Source: an uncultured Clostridia bacterium (GTDB lineage Bacteria; Bacillota; Limnochordia; Darwinibacteriales; DTU012). From it: 48,956 nucleotides of DNA. The notes beneath the pieces are model-generated. The model had not been told where the DNA came from. It did not search any database and was given only the letters and a program-made list of their open reading frames with translations. The stretch is from contig FIZJ01000013.1 of the NCBI GenBank assembly GCA_900019385.1, positions 1 to 48,956 on the forward strand, read 5' to 3'. The translations under genes were made by a program, and so were the position numbers. Position 1 is the first letter of the stretch; each line of letters begins with the position of its first letter. Shown here in pieces: positions 41,184 through 48,956 of the stretch.

Positions 41184-41729
41184 TTATCTGCCTGCCTTGC
41201 CGGCTTTGCCTGCTTTGCGGATTACCCGCTCGCCTTCGTAACGGATTCCCTTGCCCAAATATGGCTCTGGAGGCCTTACTTTACGAATATTGGCTGCCAG
41301 CTGGCCCACAAGTTCTTTGTCAATGCCTCTCACCGTAATTCTGTTTGGAGCCGGCACATCTATTTCCATACCTGCTTCCGGTACAATTTCCACTGGATGA
41401 GAATATCCGATTGACAGAACCAGTTTGTTTCCTTGTTTTTGTGCGCGATATCCAACGCCCACGATTTCCAGATTGCGTTCAAACCCCTTGGTGACACCCT
41501 CGATCATATTGGCGATCAGAGTCCGGGTAAGGCCATGCAGGGAACGATGCTCTTTTTCGTCCGAAGGCCTGGTGACTCTAATTTCTCCGTTCTCCACCGT
41601 GATGTTCATGTCTGGGTGAAGTTCCTTGACCAGTGTGCCTTTTGGGCCCTTTACAGTCAGTTGGTGGTCCGACTGGGTGACTTCGACGCCTGCTGGAATC
41701 TTCACGGGCTGCTTACCGATGCGTGACAT
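41184..41729 (-). CDS. rplF: Ribosomal protein L6
   Basis: A 181-residue protein with [16 protein letters not shown] at the start, the two repeated L6 folds, and the signature [24 protein letters not shown] near the end. It lies by the sarcin-ricin loop of the 50S subunit. Ribosome site GGGGGG, six bases before ATG 41729. Confidence 0.97.
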   Translation of the reverse strand: MSRIGKQPVKIPAGVEVTQSDHQLTVKGPKGTLVKELHPDMNITVENGEIRVTRPSDEKEHRSLHGLTRTLIANMIEGVTKGFERNLEIVGVGYRAQKQGNKLVLSIGYSHPVEIVPEAGMEIDVPAPNRITVRGIDKELVGQLAANIRKVRPPEPYLGKGIRYEGERVIRKAGKAGKAGR

Positions 41730-41741
41730 CCTTTTCCCCCC

Positions 41742-42140
41742 TTACCATACGTAGCAGATCACTTCTCCGCCAATATTGCTCTTACGGGCAACTCTGTCTG
41801 ACATAATCCCTTGAGAAGTGGACAAAATCGCTATCCCCAAGCCACCAAGGACGCGAGGTATCTGATCTTTAGTGGCGTATACCCGCAGACCGGGTTTGCT
41901 GATCCTTTTAATGCCAGTAATAATCTGTTCCTTGTTCGGGCCGTACTTCATATAAATCCGCAGTGTCTTTCTGCCGCCTTCTTCGAGGACTTTATAGTCC
42001 CGAATATACCCCTCTTCTTTGAGAATCCGGGCCAGCTCACACTTCATTTTTGATGCCGGTATGTCCACCGACTCGTGCTTGACCGAATTCGCATTTCTAA
42101 TTCGAGTGAGCATATCCGCAATAGGGTCAGTCAAAACCAT
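41742..42140 (-). CDS. rpsH: Ribosomal protein S8
   Basis: A 132-residue protein from ATG 42140 behind AGGAGG; the upstream extension is not part of the family. It starts [15 protein letters not shown] and has the C-terminal [19 protein letters not shown] and GGEVICYVW signature. It binds the 16S central domain and, in other bacteria, represses the spc operon. Confidence 0.97.
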   Translation of the reverse strand: MVLTDPIADMLTRIRNANSVKHESVDIPASKMKCELARILKEEGYIRDYKVLEEGGRKTLRIYMKYGPNKEQIITGIKRISKPGLRVYATKDQIPRVLGGLGIAILSTSQGIMSDRVARKSNIGGEVICYVW

Positions 42141-42175
42141 ACAGGAACCTCCTTTCAACCTCTGGTGAACATTGA

Positions 42176-42361
42176 TCACCAGCTAGCCTTGGTAACTCCG
42201 GGAATCTGGCCTTCGTTCGCTAATTTCCGGAAACAAACACGACACATTTGGAAACGTCTCATATAACCCCGGGGACGCCCGCACAAACGACAGCGGTTCA
42301 CCCTGCGCACATCATACTTGGGAGTCCTCTGGGCTCTGATGATCATCGACTTCTTTGCCAC
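42176..42361 (-). CDS. rpsN: Ribosomal protein S14, zinc-binding type
   Basis: A 61-residue protein from GTG 42361 after GAGAGG, the normal length of the short zinc form. The zinc cysteines are CRLC and CRVC. It belongs to the C+ type common in Firmicutes, located between rplE and rpsH as usual. Confidence 0.96.
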   Translation of the reverse strand: MAKKSMIIRAQRTPKYDVRRVNRCRLCGRPRGYMRRFQMCRVCFRKLANEGQIPGVTKASW

Positions 42362-42374
42362 CGTACCTCTCCTT

Positions 42375-42914
42375 TCATTCTCTGAACGGTACACCCATCA
42401 GCTTCAACAGTTCATATGCCTCTTCGTCAGTCTTGGCAGTGGTTGCAACCGTAATCTCCACGCCGCGGATCTTGTCTACCTTGTCATAGTCGATTTCCGG
42501 GAAAATCAGCTGTTCTCTGATTCCCAGGCTGTAATTTCCCCTGCCGTCGAAAGACTTGGAAGAAACACCCCGGAAGTCCCGCACCCGCGGTAATGCGGCG
42601 TTCACCAGGCGGTCAAAGAACTCATACATCCGATCGCCCCGCAAAGTCACTTTGCATCCGATCGGCATGCCGGCGCGGAGCTTGAAGGCGGCAATGGATT
42701 TCTTGGCCCTGGTGATGATGGCCTTCTGTCCTGTGATTGCCTCCAAGTCACGTACGGCAAAGTCTAAAGTCTTGGGATCGGCCACAGCTTCGCCAACCCC
42801 GATATTGACAACAATCTTTTCCAGTTTGGGAACCTGCATCACGTTTGCGTACTTGAAACGCTCAATGAGGGCAGGCACCACTTCGTTTTTATATTTCTCC
42901 TTCAAACGTGGCAT
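42375..42914 (-). CDS. rplE: Ribosomal protein L5
   Basis: A 179-residue protein with [19 protein letters not shown] and the [20 protein letters not shown] loop, plus the C-terminal [16 protein letters not shown]. It binds 5S rRNA and touches the P-site tRNA. Start ATG 42914 lies six bases after GGGGGAG. Confidence 0.97.
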   Translation of the reverse strand: MPRLKEKYKNEVVPALIERFKYANVMQVPKLEKIVVNIGVGEAVADPKTLDFAVRDLEAITGQKAIITRAKKSIAAFKLRAGMPIGCKVTLRGDRMYEFFDRLVNAALPRVRDFRGVSSKSFDGRGNYSLGIREQLIFPEIDYDKVDKIRGVEITVATTAKTDEEAYELLKLMGVPFRE

Positions 42915-42944
42915 CCACTACTCCCCCTTTCCCTGGATCTCAAC

Positions 42945-43265
42945 CTAATCGATCGCCTTGCTGCAATGTCTGCATTTGCGTGTCACTTTTCCGTTTTCAT
43001 CCCGCTCTCTTACAGGGCGGGTCGCTTTACGGCAGCTCGGGCACACCAATTGGACGTTGGAAGCGTCAATCGGGCCTGGGCGTTCAATGATACCACCCTG
43101 AGGATTAGATTGAGTAGGACGAGTGTGTTTCTTTTGGATATTGATGCCTTCAACGATCACCTTGCCGGTCTTGGGGTAAACCTGCAGCACTCGGCCGCGT
43201 TTGCCCCGGTCGTTACCGGTAAGAATCTCTACCTGATCACCGCTTTTGACGTGAACCTTGGTCAT
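42945..43265 (-). CDS. rplX: Ribosomal protein L24
   Basis: A 106-residue protein with the KOW motif ([18 protein letters not shown]) and [19 protein letters not shown]. The C-terminal part keeps four cysteines (CPSC and CRHC), a zinc-ribbon form. L24 starts 50S assembly. Ribosome site GGAGG before ATG 43265. Confidence 0.97.
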   Translation of the reverse strand: MTKVHVKSGDQVEILTGNDRGKRGRVLQVYPKTGKVIVEGINIQKKHTRPTQSNPQGGIIERPGPIDASNVQLVCPSCRKATRPVRERDENGKVTRKCRHCSKAID

Positions 43266-43284
43266 CCCTCATCCTCCTTTCCAA

Positions 43285-43653
43285 CTACAAAACCTCAGGG
43301 GCCAGAGATACGATTTTCATGAAATTCTTCTCCCGCAGTTCCCTGGCCACTGGGCCAAAGATCCGGGTGCCTTTGGGATTACTCTGATCACTCAAAATTA
43401 CTGCCGCGTTTTCATCAAACCGAATTATCGATCCATCCCGGCGCCTAATCTCCTTCTTTGTCCTGACGATCACAGCCCGGACAACGTCGCCTTTCTTGAC
43501 CATTCCGCCGGGGCTGGCCTGCTTCACACTGGCAACGATCACATCGCCGACTCTCGCGTAGCGAGTTCTGGTGCCGCCGAGTATACCGATGCACATTAGT
43601 TCTTTCGCGCCTGTATTGTCTGCGACTTTCAACCGCGATTGTTTTTGGATCAC
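43285..43653 (-). CDS. rplN: Ribosomal protein L14
   Basis: A 122-residue protein from GTG 43653, five bases after GGAGGGG. It has [18 protein letters not shown] and the [19 protein letters not shown] end. It lies at the subunit interface where IF and RsfS factors bind. It opens the spc part of the run. Confidence 0.97.
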   Translation of the reverse strand: MIQKQSRLKVADNTGAKELMCIGILGGTRTRYARVGDVIVASVKQASPGGMVKKGDVVRAVIVRTKKEIRRRDGSIIRFDENAAVILSDQSNPKGTRIFGPVARELREKNFMKIVSLAPEVL

Positions 43654-43689
43654 AATAGCCCCTCCTTCCCTTTCTAGATTCTAGGGCGC

Positions 43690-43950
43690 TTAGCGAGCCT
43701 TCTCAATGATTTCCGCCACCCGCCACCGCTTGTCTTTGCTTAACGGACGGGTTTCCATAATCTTTACCAGGTCGCCGACTTTGCACTCATTGTTTTCGTC
43801 ATGGGCTTTGAGCTTGACAGTCTTCCGGACCGTCTTGCCGTACAATGGATGGCGCACATCCCGGTTGACGGCTACGACTACCGTCTTATCCATTTTATCG
43901 CTAACGACAACGCCGACGCGAGTTTTTCTCGATCCTCTCACAATCTCCAT
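43690..43950 (-). CDS. rpsQ: Ribosomal protein S17
   Basis: An 86-residue OB-fold protein with [16 protein letters not shown] and the [20 protein letters not shown] end. Early 16S 5'-domain binder. Ribosome site GGAGG, seven bases before ATG 43950. Confidence 0.97.
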   Translation of the reverse strand: MEIVRGSRKTRVGVVVSDKMDKTVVVAVNRDVRHPLYGKTVRKTVKLKAHDENNECKVGDLVKIMETRPLSKDKRWRVAEIIEKAR

Positions 43951-43976
43951 GCGTGTTCCTCCATTCCTTACGAGGC

Positions 43977-44180
43977 TTATGCCCTTTTGTTCTGGCGCGT
44001 TCTCTCTGTGATGACGGTTTTGACGCGCGCAATGTCCTTCCTTACCGCCCGCACACGCATTGGGTTCTCCAACTGACCGGTCGCCAGCTGAAACCGAAGG
44101 TTAAAAAGCTCTTCCTTGAGTTCTGCCAGCTTCTGATCCAACTCTTCGAAAGACAAATCACGCAGTTCCTTAGCCTTCAT
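43977..44180 (-). CDS. rpmC: Ribosomal protein L29
   Basis: A 67-residue protein of two helices, starting [23 protein letters not shown] 44180 fits family length and spacing from GGTGG; ATG 44186 is possible. The start overlaps the end of rplP, so they are coupled. L29 lies by the exit tunnel and helps dock SRP and trigger factor. Confidence 0.95.
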   Translation of the reverse strand: MKAKELRDLSFEELDQKLAELKEELFNLRFQLATGQLENPMRVRAVRKDIARVKTVITERTRQNKRA

Positions 44181-44604
44181 GTGCATCACCACCCGCAACA
44201 GTCCTACTCACAAACTTGCACTTGATCGGCAGCTTGTGAGCTGCAAGTCTCATCGCTTCACGCGCCACATCTTCAGGCACTCCTGCGATTTCAAACATCA
44301 CTCGTCCCGGTTTCACCACGGCAACCCACATTTCAGGTGAACCTTTTCCGGAACCCATCCGGGTTTCAGCAGGTTTCTTAGTCACAGGTTTGTCAGGGAA
44401 AATCCTGATCCAGACTTTTCCGCCGCGTCTGATTGAACGAGTCATTGCCACACGTGCCGCTTCGATTTGTGTATTGGTAATCCAGCCGGGTTCCATGGCC
44501 TGCAGCCCATACTCGCCGAAATCAACCGTGGAGCTACGGGTAGCCTTGCCGGTCATCCGGCCCCGGTGGACCCTGCGGTACTTAACACGCTTTGGTATCA
44601 GCAT
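44170..44604 (-). CDS. rplP: Ribosomal protein L16
   Basis: A 144-residue protein with [20 protein letters not shown], the [15 protein letters not shown] block and [19 protein letters not shown]. It organises the A-site region of the 50S subunit. It begins one base after the rpsC stop and overlaps rpmC. Confidence 0.97.
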   Translation of the reverse strand: MLIPKRVKYRRVHRGRMTGKATRSSTVDFGEYGLQAMEPGWITNTQIEAARVAMTRSIRRGGKVWIRIFPDKPVTKKPAETRMGSGKGSPEMWVAVVKPGRVMFEIAGVPEDVAREAMRLAAHKLPIKCKFVSRTVAGGDAHEG

Positions 44605-44605
44605 C

Positions 44606-45271
44606 CTATTCGCTCCCTTCAGCCTGCTTCTTCACTTTTCGTTCAGGCAATACTTCACCCTTGTAGATCCAGACTTTAACTCCCAGCTGACCGAAGGTGG
44701 TTTTGGCCTCGGCAAAACCGTAGTCGATATCTGCTCTCAACGTGTGCAATGGCACATTCCCCTCTGTGTGCCACTCAGTCCGGGCGATTTCCGCTCCGGC
44801 AATCCGGCCCGAAACCATGACCTTGATACCTTTGGCTCCAAGCCTCAGGGAACGCTGCTGCGCCTGGCGCATCGCCCGGCGGAACGAAACACGTCTTTCC
44901 AGTTGGAAAGCGATATTCTCAGCCACCAGCTGGGCGTCCAATTCCGGGTGCTTGATCTCAACAATATTTATCTGGTACTGTTTGCCGTATTTCTGCTCCA
45001 GATCCTTGCGCAGTTTATCGACTTCGGCGCCGCCTTTGCCAATAATCATGCCAGGCCGTCCAGTATGAATGCTGATCTTGCAGCGGTTTGCCGCTCGCTC
45101 GATCTCAATCCTGGAAACACCGGCCAGATAAAAGCGCTGCTTGATCAGTTTGCGGATTTCCAGGTCCTCATGGAGCAGTTCCGCGTAACTGCGTTTATTG
45201 GCGTACCATCTGCCGTTCCAGTCTTTGATGACCCCAAGCCTAAAACCCAACGGGTTTACTTTCTGACCCAC
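44606..45271 (-). CDS. rpsC: Ribosomal protein S3
   Basis: A 221-residue protein from GTG 45271 after AGGAG. The KH domain includes [19 protein letters not shown]. The C-terminal domain has [20 protein letters not shown]. It lies at the mRNA entry with helicase activity of the ribosome. It begins four bases after rplV. Confidence 0.97.
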   Translation of the reverse strand: MGQKVNPLGFRLGVIKDWNGRWYANKRSYAELLHEDLEIRKLIKQRFYLAGVSRIEIERAANRCKISIHTGRPGMIIGKGGAEVDKLRKDLEQKYGKQYQINIVEIKHPELDAQLVAENIAFQLERRVSFRRAMRQAQQRSLRLGAKGIKVMVSGRIAGAEIARTEWHTEGNVPLHTLRADIDYGFAEAKTTFGQLGVKVWIYKGEVLPERKVKKQAEGSE

Positions 45272-45275
45272 GCAT

Positions 45276-45626
45276 CTACTCCTCCTTTTCCTTTACTACC
45301 ACAGTGACATGGCAAGTACGCTTCAGGATTTGATCAGCCATTCCTCTTGCCCGCGGCCTCATCCGTTTCCATATGGTGCCTTGATCGACATAGCATTCAG
45401 CCACATACAGCTGATCCGGATCCATGCCGTGGTTGTTCTCCGCGTTGGCCACTGCGCTTTTGAGCACCTTTTCCACCACGGTGGACGCTCTCCGCGGTGT
45501 GAGCTGCAGAATAGCCAATGCCTCGCCGATGTCTTTATTGCGAATCAAATCCACAACCTGCCGCGCCTTTCTGGGCGACATGCGGACAAAACGTGCTACA
45601 GCTTTCGCGCTCGGTCTTGCATCCAT
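45276..45626 (-). CDS. rplV: Ribosomal protein L22
   Basis: A 116-residue protein with [20 protein letters not shown] and the long beta-hairpin ending [16 protein letters not shown], which lines the exit tunnel where macrolide resistance changes occur in other species. Standard position between rpsS and rpsC. Confidence 0.97.
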   Translation of the reverse strand: MDARPSAKAVARFVRMSPRKARQVVDLIRNKDIGEALAILQLTPRRASTVVEKVLKSAVANAENNHGMDPDQLYVAECYVDQGTIWKRMRPRARGMADQILKRTCHVTVVVKEKEE

Positions 45627-45646
45627 CTTCTATCCCCCCATCCATC

Positions 45647-45925
45647 CTATTTGCCCGATGACTTCTCGCTGCCGGCATGGCCGCGGAAGGTCCGGGTGGG
45701 AGCAAATTCACCCAGTTTGTGGCCTACCATTTCCTCGGTGATATAGATCGGAATGTGTTTTCTACCGTCATGAACCGCGATGGTATGGCCAACCATGTCC
45801 GGAAATATGGTCGAACGACGAGACCAGGTCTTGATTACCTTTTTCTCGCCGGCTTCATTCATTTTGCGAATCTTTGCCAACAGATGCTCATCGGCAAAGG
45901 GTCCTTTCTTCAATGATCTGCCCAT
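45647..45925 (-). CDS. rpsS: Ribosomal protein S19
   Basis: A 92-residue protein with [15 protein letters not shown] and the [20 protein letters not shown] block. It lies in the 30S head near the A-site finger. Ribosome site AGGAGG before ATG 45925. Confidence 0.97.
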   Translation of the reverse strand: MGRSLKKGPFADEHLLAKIRKMNEAGEKKVIKTWSRRSTIFPDMVGHTIAVHDGRKHIPIYITEEMVGHKLGEFAPTRTFRGHAGSEKSSGK

Positions 45926-45952
45926 GGTTACACCTCCTCATGGAGAATCAGG

Positions 45953-46780
45953 TTATTTTGCCCGGCGCCGTACAATCAATCGATCACTGGCCTTCTTCTT
46001 CCTGGTCTTGGTCCCCAGGGTCGGTTTACCCCACGGAGTCACAGGAGACGGCCTTCCAACCGGAGCTTTGCCTTCTCCACCGCCGTGCGGGTGATCCACC
46101 GGGTTCATGGCCACGCCGCGCACATGCGGCCGCTTACCCAGGTGACGGCTCCTGCCGGCTTTACCGACGACAATGTTCTCATGCTCCAAGTTGCCTACCT
46201 GGCCGATCGTCGCCCGGCAGTTCTGATGCACCATGCGGAATTCACCTGACGGCAGCCGCAGGGTCACGTAACTGCCTTCCTTGGCCATGATCTGCGCCGA
46301 TGTTCCTGCCGAACGGGCCAACTGCCCGCCCTTGCCGGGCTGCAGCTCGATGTTGTGCACGACCGTACCCGCAGGGATATTCGCCAGCGGCAGAGCATTG
46401 CCTACCTTGATGTCTGCATCCGGGCCCGACTCGACCATCTGGCCTACTTGCAGGCCGGCGGGGGCGATAATATAGCGTTTTTCCCCATCGAGATAATGCA
46501 GAAGCGCTATTCTGGCTGTGCGGTTTGGATCGTACTCAATCGCCGCAACCTTGGCAGGCACTCCGTCTTTGTCCCGCTTAAAGTCGATGATGCGGTACTT
46601 GCGTTTATGCCCGCCGCCCCGGTGCCTCATGGTGATCCGCCCGTACATGTTGCGTCCACCGGATTTGTTCAGAGCAACCGTCAAAGACTTCTCAGGCTTT
46701 TTCTTGGTAATCTCTTCAAATGTGGATACTGTCATCCCACGGCGGCCCGGAGTGGTCGGTTTGTATTTCTTAACAGCCAT
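45953..46780 (-). CDS. rplB: Ribosomal protein L2
   Basis: A 275-residue protein with [15 protein letters not shown], the SH3-like core and the C-terminal [21 protein letters not shown] segment, which holds the conserved His near the peptidyl-transferase centre. Length is normal. Confidence 0.97.
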   Translation of the reverse strand: MAVKKYKPTTPGRRGMTVSTFEEITKKKPEKSLTVALNKSGGRNMYGRITMRHRGGGHKRKYRIIDFKRDKDGVPAKVAAIEYDPNRTARIALLHYLDGEKRYIIAPAGLQVGQMVESGPDADIKVGNALPLANIPAGTVVHNIELQPGKGGQLARSAGTSAQIMAKEGSYVTLRLPSGEFRMVHQNCRATIGQVGNLEHENIVVGKAGRSRHLGKRPHVRGVAMNPVDHPHGGGEGKAPVGRPSPVTPWGKPTLGTKTRKKKASDRLIVRRRAK

Positions 46781-46795
46781 GATTTCCGTCCCTCC

Positions 46796-47080
46796 CTATA
46801 GTCCTTCAAAAACATCGATACTATGGCCGGGAACCAGGGTTACGACAGCCTTCTTGTAATCGGAAGTCCTGCCTACGCTGCGGCCCTGCCGCCGTAATTT
46901 GCCCGGTACACGCATAGTATTCACCTTGTCGACCTTGACTTTGAAAACTTCTTCCACCGCTTGTTTAATCTGTGTTTTGTTGGCTCTCATGTCCACAATG
47001 AATGTATATTTGTTCTGTGAGAGCAAGTCGGTGCTTTTTTCCGTAACCACTGGCCGAATCAGGACATCACGCGCATCCAT
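46796..47080 (-). CDS. rplW: Ribosomal protein L23
   Basis: A 94-residue protein with [16 protein letters not shown] and the [20 protein letters not shown] loop. It sits at the tunnel exit and docks trigger factor and SRP. Its ATG overlaps the rplD stop (TAATG). Confidence 0.97.
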   Translation of the reverse strand: MDARDVLIRPVVTEKSTDLLSQNKYTFIVDMRANKTQIKQAVEEVFKVKVDKVNTMRVPGKLRRQGRSVGRTSDYKKAVVTLVPGHSIDVFEGL

Positions 47081-47703
47081 TATGCAAGCACCTCCTCCAA
47101 CCTCGCGAGGGCATCTTTGGTGAAGATGACCCGATCATGGTTGAGTACATCATATACGTTCAAACCAGTGCTTTTCCGCAAAAGTGCCTTGGGAATATTG
47201 CGGGTCGCAAGTTCAATATTGGCGTCCCAGTCGCCAATCACGATCAAAGGTTTCTTGTCAGCGTTGAGCGCTTTCAGCACCTTGACCATCAGTTTGGTTT
47301 TCGGTTCCTCAATGTTCAATTCATCCAACACAATCAGTTCGCCGTCGCGCACCTTGGCCGACAATGCCGACTTCAGAGCCATCCGCCGCGCTTTCTTCGG
47401 CAGGCTGAAGGAATAATCCCGGGGCTGAGGCCCGAACACCACACCTCCACCTACCCACAAAGGAGAACGGATACTCCCCACGCGCGCCCTGCCCGTCCCT
47501 TTCTGACGCCAGGGCTTGCGGCCGCCGCCTCTTACCATCCCGCGGCTCTTTGTGGCGGCAGTCCCTTGTCGGCGGTTGGCCAGGTGGCTGAGCACGGCCT
47601 GATGCATCAGAGCCTCATTAATTGTGACTCCGAAGATGGCATCATTCAATTCAATATCGCCTATCTGAACGCCTTCCATGTTGTATACGGCCACTTTCGG
47701 CAT
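47080..47703 (-). CDS. rplD: Ribosomal protein L4
   Basis: A 207-residue protein with [16 protein letters not shown] and the extended tunnel loop [20 protein letters not shown]. In other bacteria L4 can repress this operon; no matching leader is proven here. It overlaps rplW by one base. Confidence 0.97.
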   Translation of the reverse strand: MPKVAVYNMEGVQIGDIELNDAIFGVTINEALMHQAVLSHLANRRQGTAATKSRGMVRGGGRKPWRQKGTGRARVGSIRSPLWVGGGVVFGPQPRDYSFSLPKKARRMALKSALSAKVRDGELIVLDELNIEEPKTKLMVKVLKALNADKKPLIVIGDWDANIELATRNIPKALLRKSTGLNVYDVLNHDRVIFTKDALARLEEVLA

Positions 47704-47735
47704 GATTGCAGCCTCCTCTCTTGCAATACTCTGGA

Positions 47736-48371
47736 TTACTGTTTCACGCTGCTGCTAATTGTAAGCAAACTGCCTTTTACACCGGGGACAGACCCGTGAA
47801 CCAACATCAGGTTCCGCTCCGGATCCACCTTGACAACTTCCAGACATTGCACAGTCCGCTGTGCTCCGCCCATTCTCCCGGCCATCTTGCGTCCCGGGAA
47901 TATTCTCGACGGCTGTCTGGAGTTCAGCGACCCAACCTGGCGGTGGTACTTGGAGCCGTGAGCCATAGGCCCTCTGTGGAACCCGTGGCGCTTGATCGGG
48001 CCTTGGTAGCCTTTCCCTTTAGTTACGCCTGTCACATCCACCTTTTCGCCTTCACTGAATATGTCAACCCTCACTTGATCGCCAACATTGAGAGATGCCA
48101 GTTCATCAGCTCTATCTAAACGGAACTCCTTTAGATATCTCAGTGGTTTAACATTAGCCTTGGCAAAATGCCCCTTCAGCGGTTTGTTGAAAAGTTTTTC
48201 GCGTTTTTCGCCGAAACCCAGCTGCACTGCCTCATAACCGTCAGTCTCCGTTGTTTTCTTCTGGACTACAGTGCAGGGGCCCGCTTCGATCACAGTGACG
48301 GGAATGAGCTCGCCTTGTTCGTTGAAAATCTGAGTCATACCCAATTTCTTGCCCAAAATCCCTTTGGCCAT
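47736..48371 (-). CDS. rplC: Ribosomal protein L3
   Basis: A 211-residue protein starting [19 protein letters not shown], with the long loop [20 protein letters not shown] that reaches towards the peptidyl-transferase centre. Standard second gene of the S10 operon. Confidence 0.97.
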   Translation of the reverse strand: MAKGILGKKLGMTQIFNEQGELIPVTVIEAGPCTVVQKKTTETDGYEAVQLGFGEKREKLFNKPLKGHFAKANVKPLRYLKEFRLDRADELASLNVGDQVRVDIFSEGEKVDVTGVTKGKGYQGPIKRHGFHRGPMAHGSKYHRQVGSLNSRQPSRIFPGRKMAGRMGGAQRTVQCLEVVKVDPERNLMLVHGSVPGVKGSLLTISSSVKQ

Positions 48372-48413
48372 TCTGACACCCCCTAAAATCGTAGCATAAT
48401 GATTCCGCCAGGC

Positions 48414-48728
48414 TTAATTTTGCAGTTTGATCTCAATATCGACTCCAGCAGGCAAATCCAAGCGCATCAAGGCATCAACCGTTTTGGGGTTCGGTTCAAG
48501 GATATCGATCAAACGCTTGTGGGTGCGCATTTCAAACTGCTCCCTAGAATCCTTGTGAATGTGAACCGAACGCAAAACGGTGAAGACGCTTTTGTCTGTC
48601 GGTAAGGGGATTGGCCCGGAAACAGTTGCTCCAGTCCGTCTTGCTGTCTCTACAATCTTTTCAGCAGAACTGTCCAGAATCTTGTGGTCGAATGCCTTCA
48701 AGCGAATCCTTACTCTTTGCTTAGCCAT
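48414..48728 (-). CDS. rpsJ: Ribosomal protein S10
   Basis: A 104-residue protein from ATG 48728 after GGGAGG; the longer frame to 48806 runs into the leader. It has [19 protein letters not shown] and the [18 protein letters not shown] block. S10 is part of the 30S head and, as NusE, of the antitermination complex. First gene of the S10 operon. The 120-base leader before it has no clear promoter. Confidence 0.97.
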   Translation of the reverse strand: MAKQRVRIRLKAFDHKILDSSAEKIVETARRTGATVSGPIPLPTDKSVFTVLRSVHIHKDSREQFEMRTHKRLIDILEPNPKTVDALMRLDLPAGVDIEIKLQN

Positions 48729-48849
48729 TGGTTTTCCTCCCTTTCGTCCGATTGGCAGACATGCTCCGCAGAAATTCCCCAGGCTGCGGGCTTCGCCTCC
48801 TGGCAACCTCCTGCATCATCGCCAGCCTAAACAGCAAAAACTAACATTG

Positions 48850-48881
48850 AAAGAGTGACCCGGCGACCGGGTCACCTCTTT
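48850..48881 (-). terminator. Terminator between tuf and rpsJ
   Basis: GTGACCCGG pairs perfectly with CCGGGTCAC around three bases, with AAAGA/TCTTT extending the stem after one bulged base. It separates the tuf transcript from the S10 operon. Confidence 0.7.
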
Positions 48882-48884
48882 AAT

Positions 48885-48956
48885 CTACTTCAAGACCTTG
48901 GTCACAACACCAGCGCCAACTGTGCGGCCGCCTTCGCGGATAGCGAAACGCAGGCC
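48885..48956 (-). CDS. tuf: Elongation factor Tu, C-terminal end only
   Basis: The last 23 codons of EF-Tu are visible (RFAIREGGRTVGAGVVTKV and a short end), with the rest beyond the right edge. EF-Tu brings aminoacyl-tRNA to the ribosome. Position before rpsJ is the usual str-S10 order; a terminator lies between. Confidence 0.95.
   Translation of the reverse strand, partial: GLRFAIREGGRTVGAGVVTKVLK

Noticed and set aside
48729-48849. S10 operon promoter or leader
   Set aside because: No acceptable -35/-10 pair was found; a CCAGG/CCTGG pairing exists but is too weak to name as a regulatory element.
1-48956. tRNA, rRNA, CRISPR, insertion sequence or phage genes
   Set aside because: None was recognised on either strand; the decayed acetyltransferase is the only broken gene seen.

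Overview
The window is a piece of a spore-forming Bacillota (Firmicutes, Clostridia-like or a deep-branching relative) chromosome with roughly balanced GC. The evidence is a long S10-spc-alpha ribosomal operon in Firmicutes order that continues into ecfA1-ecfA2-ecfT-truA-rplM-rpsI, a zinc-type S14, a sleB-ypeB spore-germination pair, a YpiB-like UPF0302/IDEAL protein, and DinR-type LexA boxes. Many genes start with GTG or TTG behind strong Shine-Dalgarno sequences. No tRNA, rRNA, CRISPR array, insertion sequence or prophage was seen.

Region 1-9.9 kb is accessory. It holds a large GH2 glycosidase cut by the left edge, an HD-domain protein, a membrane M48 metallopeptidase followed by a small double-glycine-leader peptide (a possible secreted-peptide system), a Ski2-like helicase, an ADP-dependent sugar-kinase homologue that is unusual for a bacterium, and a GNAT acetyltransferase. 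Next to the GNAT gene are the frameshifted remains of a second, YoaP-like acetyltransferase.

Region 10.3-19.7 kb carries housekeeping and envelope genes: a NifU-type scaffold, queG, tyrA with an ACT domain, a Thermoanaerobacter-type secondary alcohol dehydrogenase, a zinc-finger/membrane/solute-binding-like hybrid protein, a tiny tyrosine-rich ORF, rnhA, a lemA-TPM (YgcG-like) pair, yigZ, a MazG-like pyrophosphohydrolase, lepB and the ypiB-like gene.

Region 19.7-24.9 kb is the most interesting. A promoter overlapped by one DinR/LexA box and followed by a second drives an ImuB-like Y-family remnant with a beta-clamp motif but no recognisable N-terminal catalytic part, then a DUF6504-like ORF in the +1 frame, then a DnaE2-type polymerase III alpha subunit. 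This looks like a Bacillota version of the ImuB-DnaE2 SOS mutasome. A PhnP-like metallo-hydrolase is divergent from it.

Region 24.9-29.0 kb holds ypeB and sleB (germination-specific cortex lysis) and a divergent class A penicillin-binding protein with a Glu-Pro repeat tail. From 29.0 kb to the right edge every gene lies on the minus strand. Reading in transcription order from the right these are: the end of tuf, a terminator, rpsJ through rplQ (with secY, adk, map, a KOW protein, infA, rpmJ and rpoA), a terminator-like hairpin, the ECF transporter energising module, truA, and then rplM-rpsI with their own consensus promoter and structured leader.
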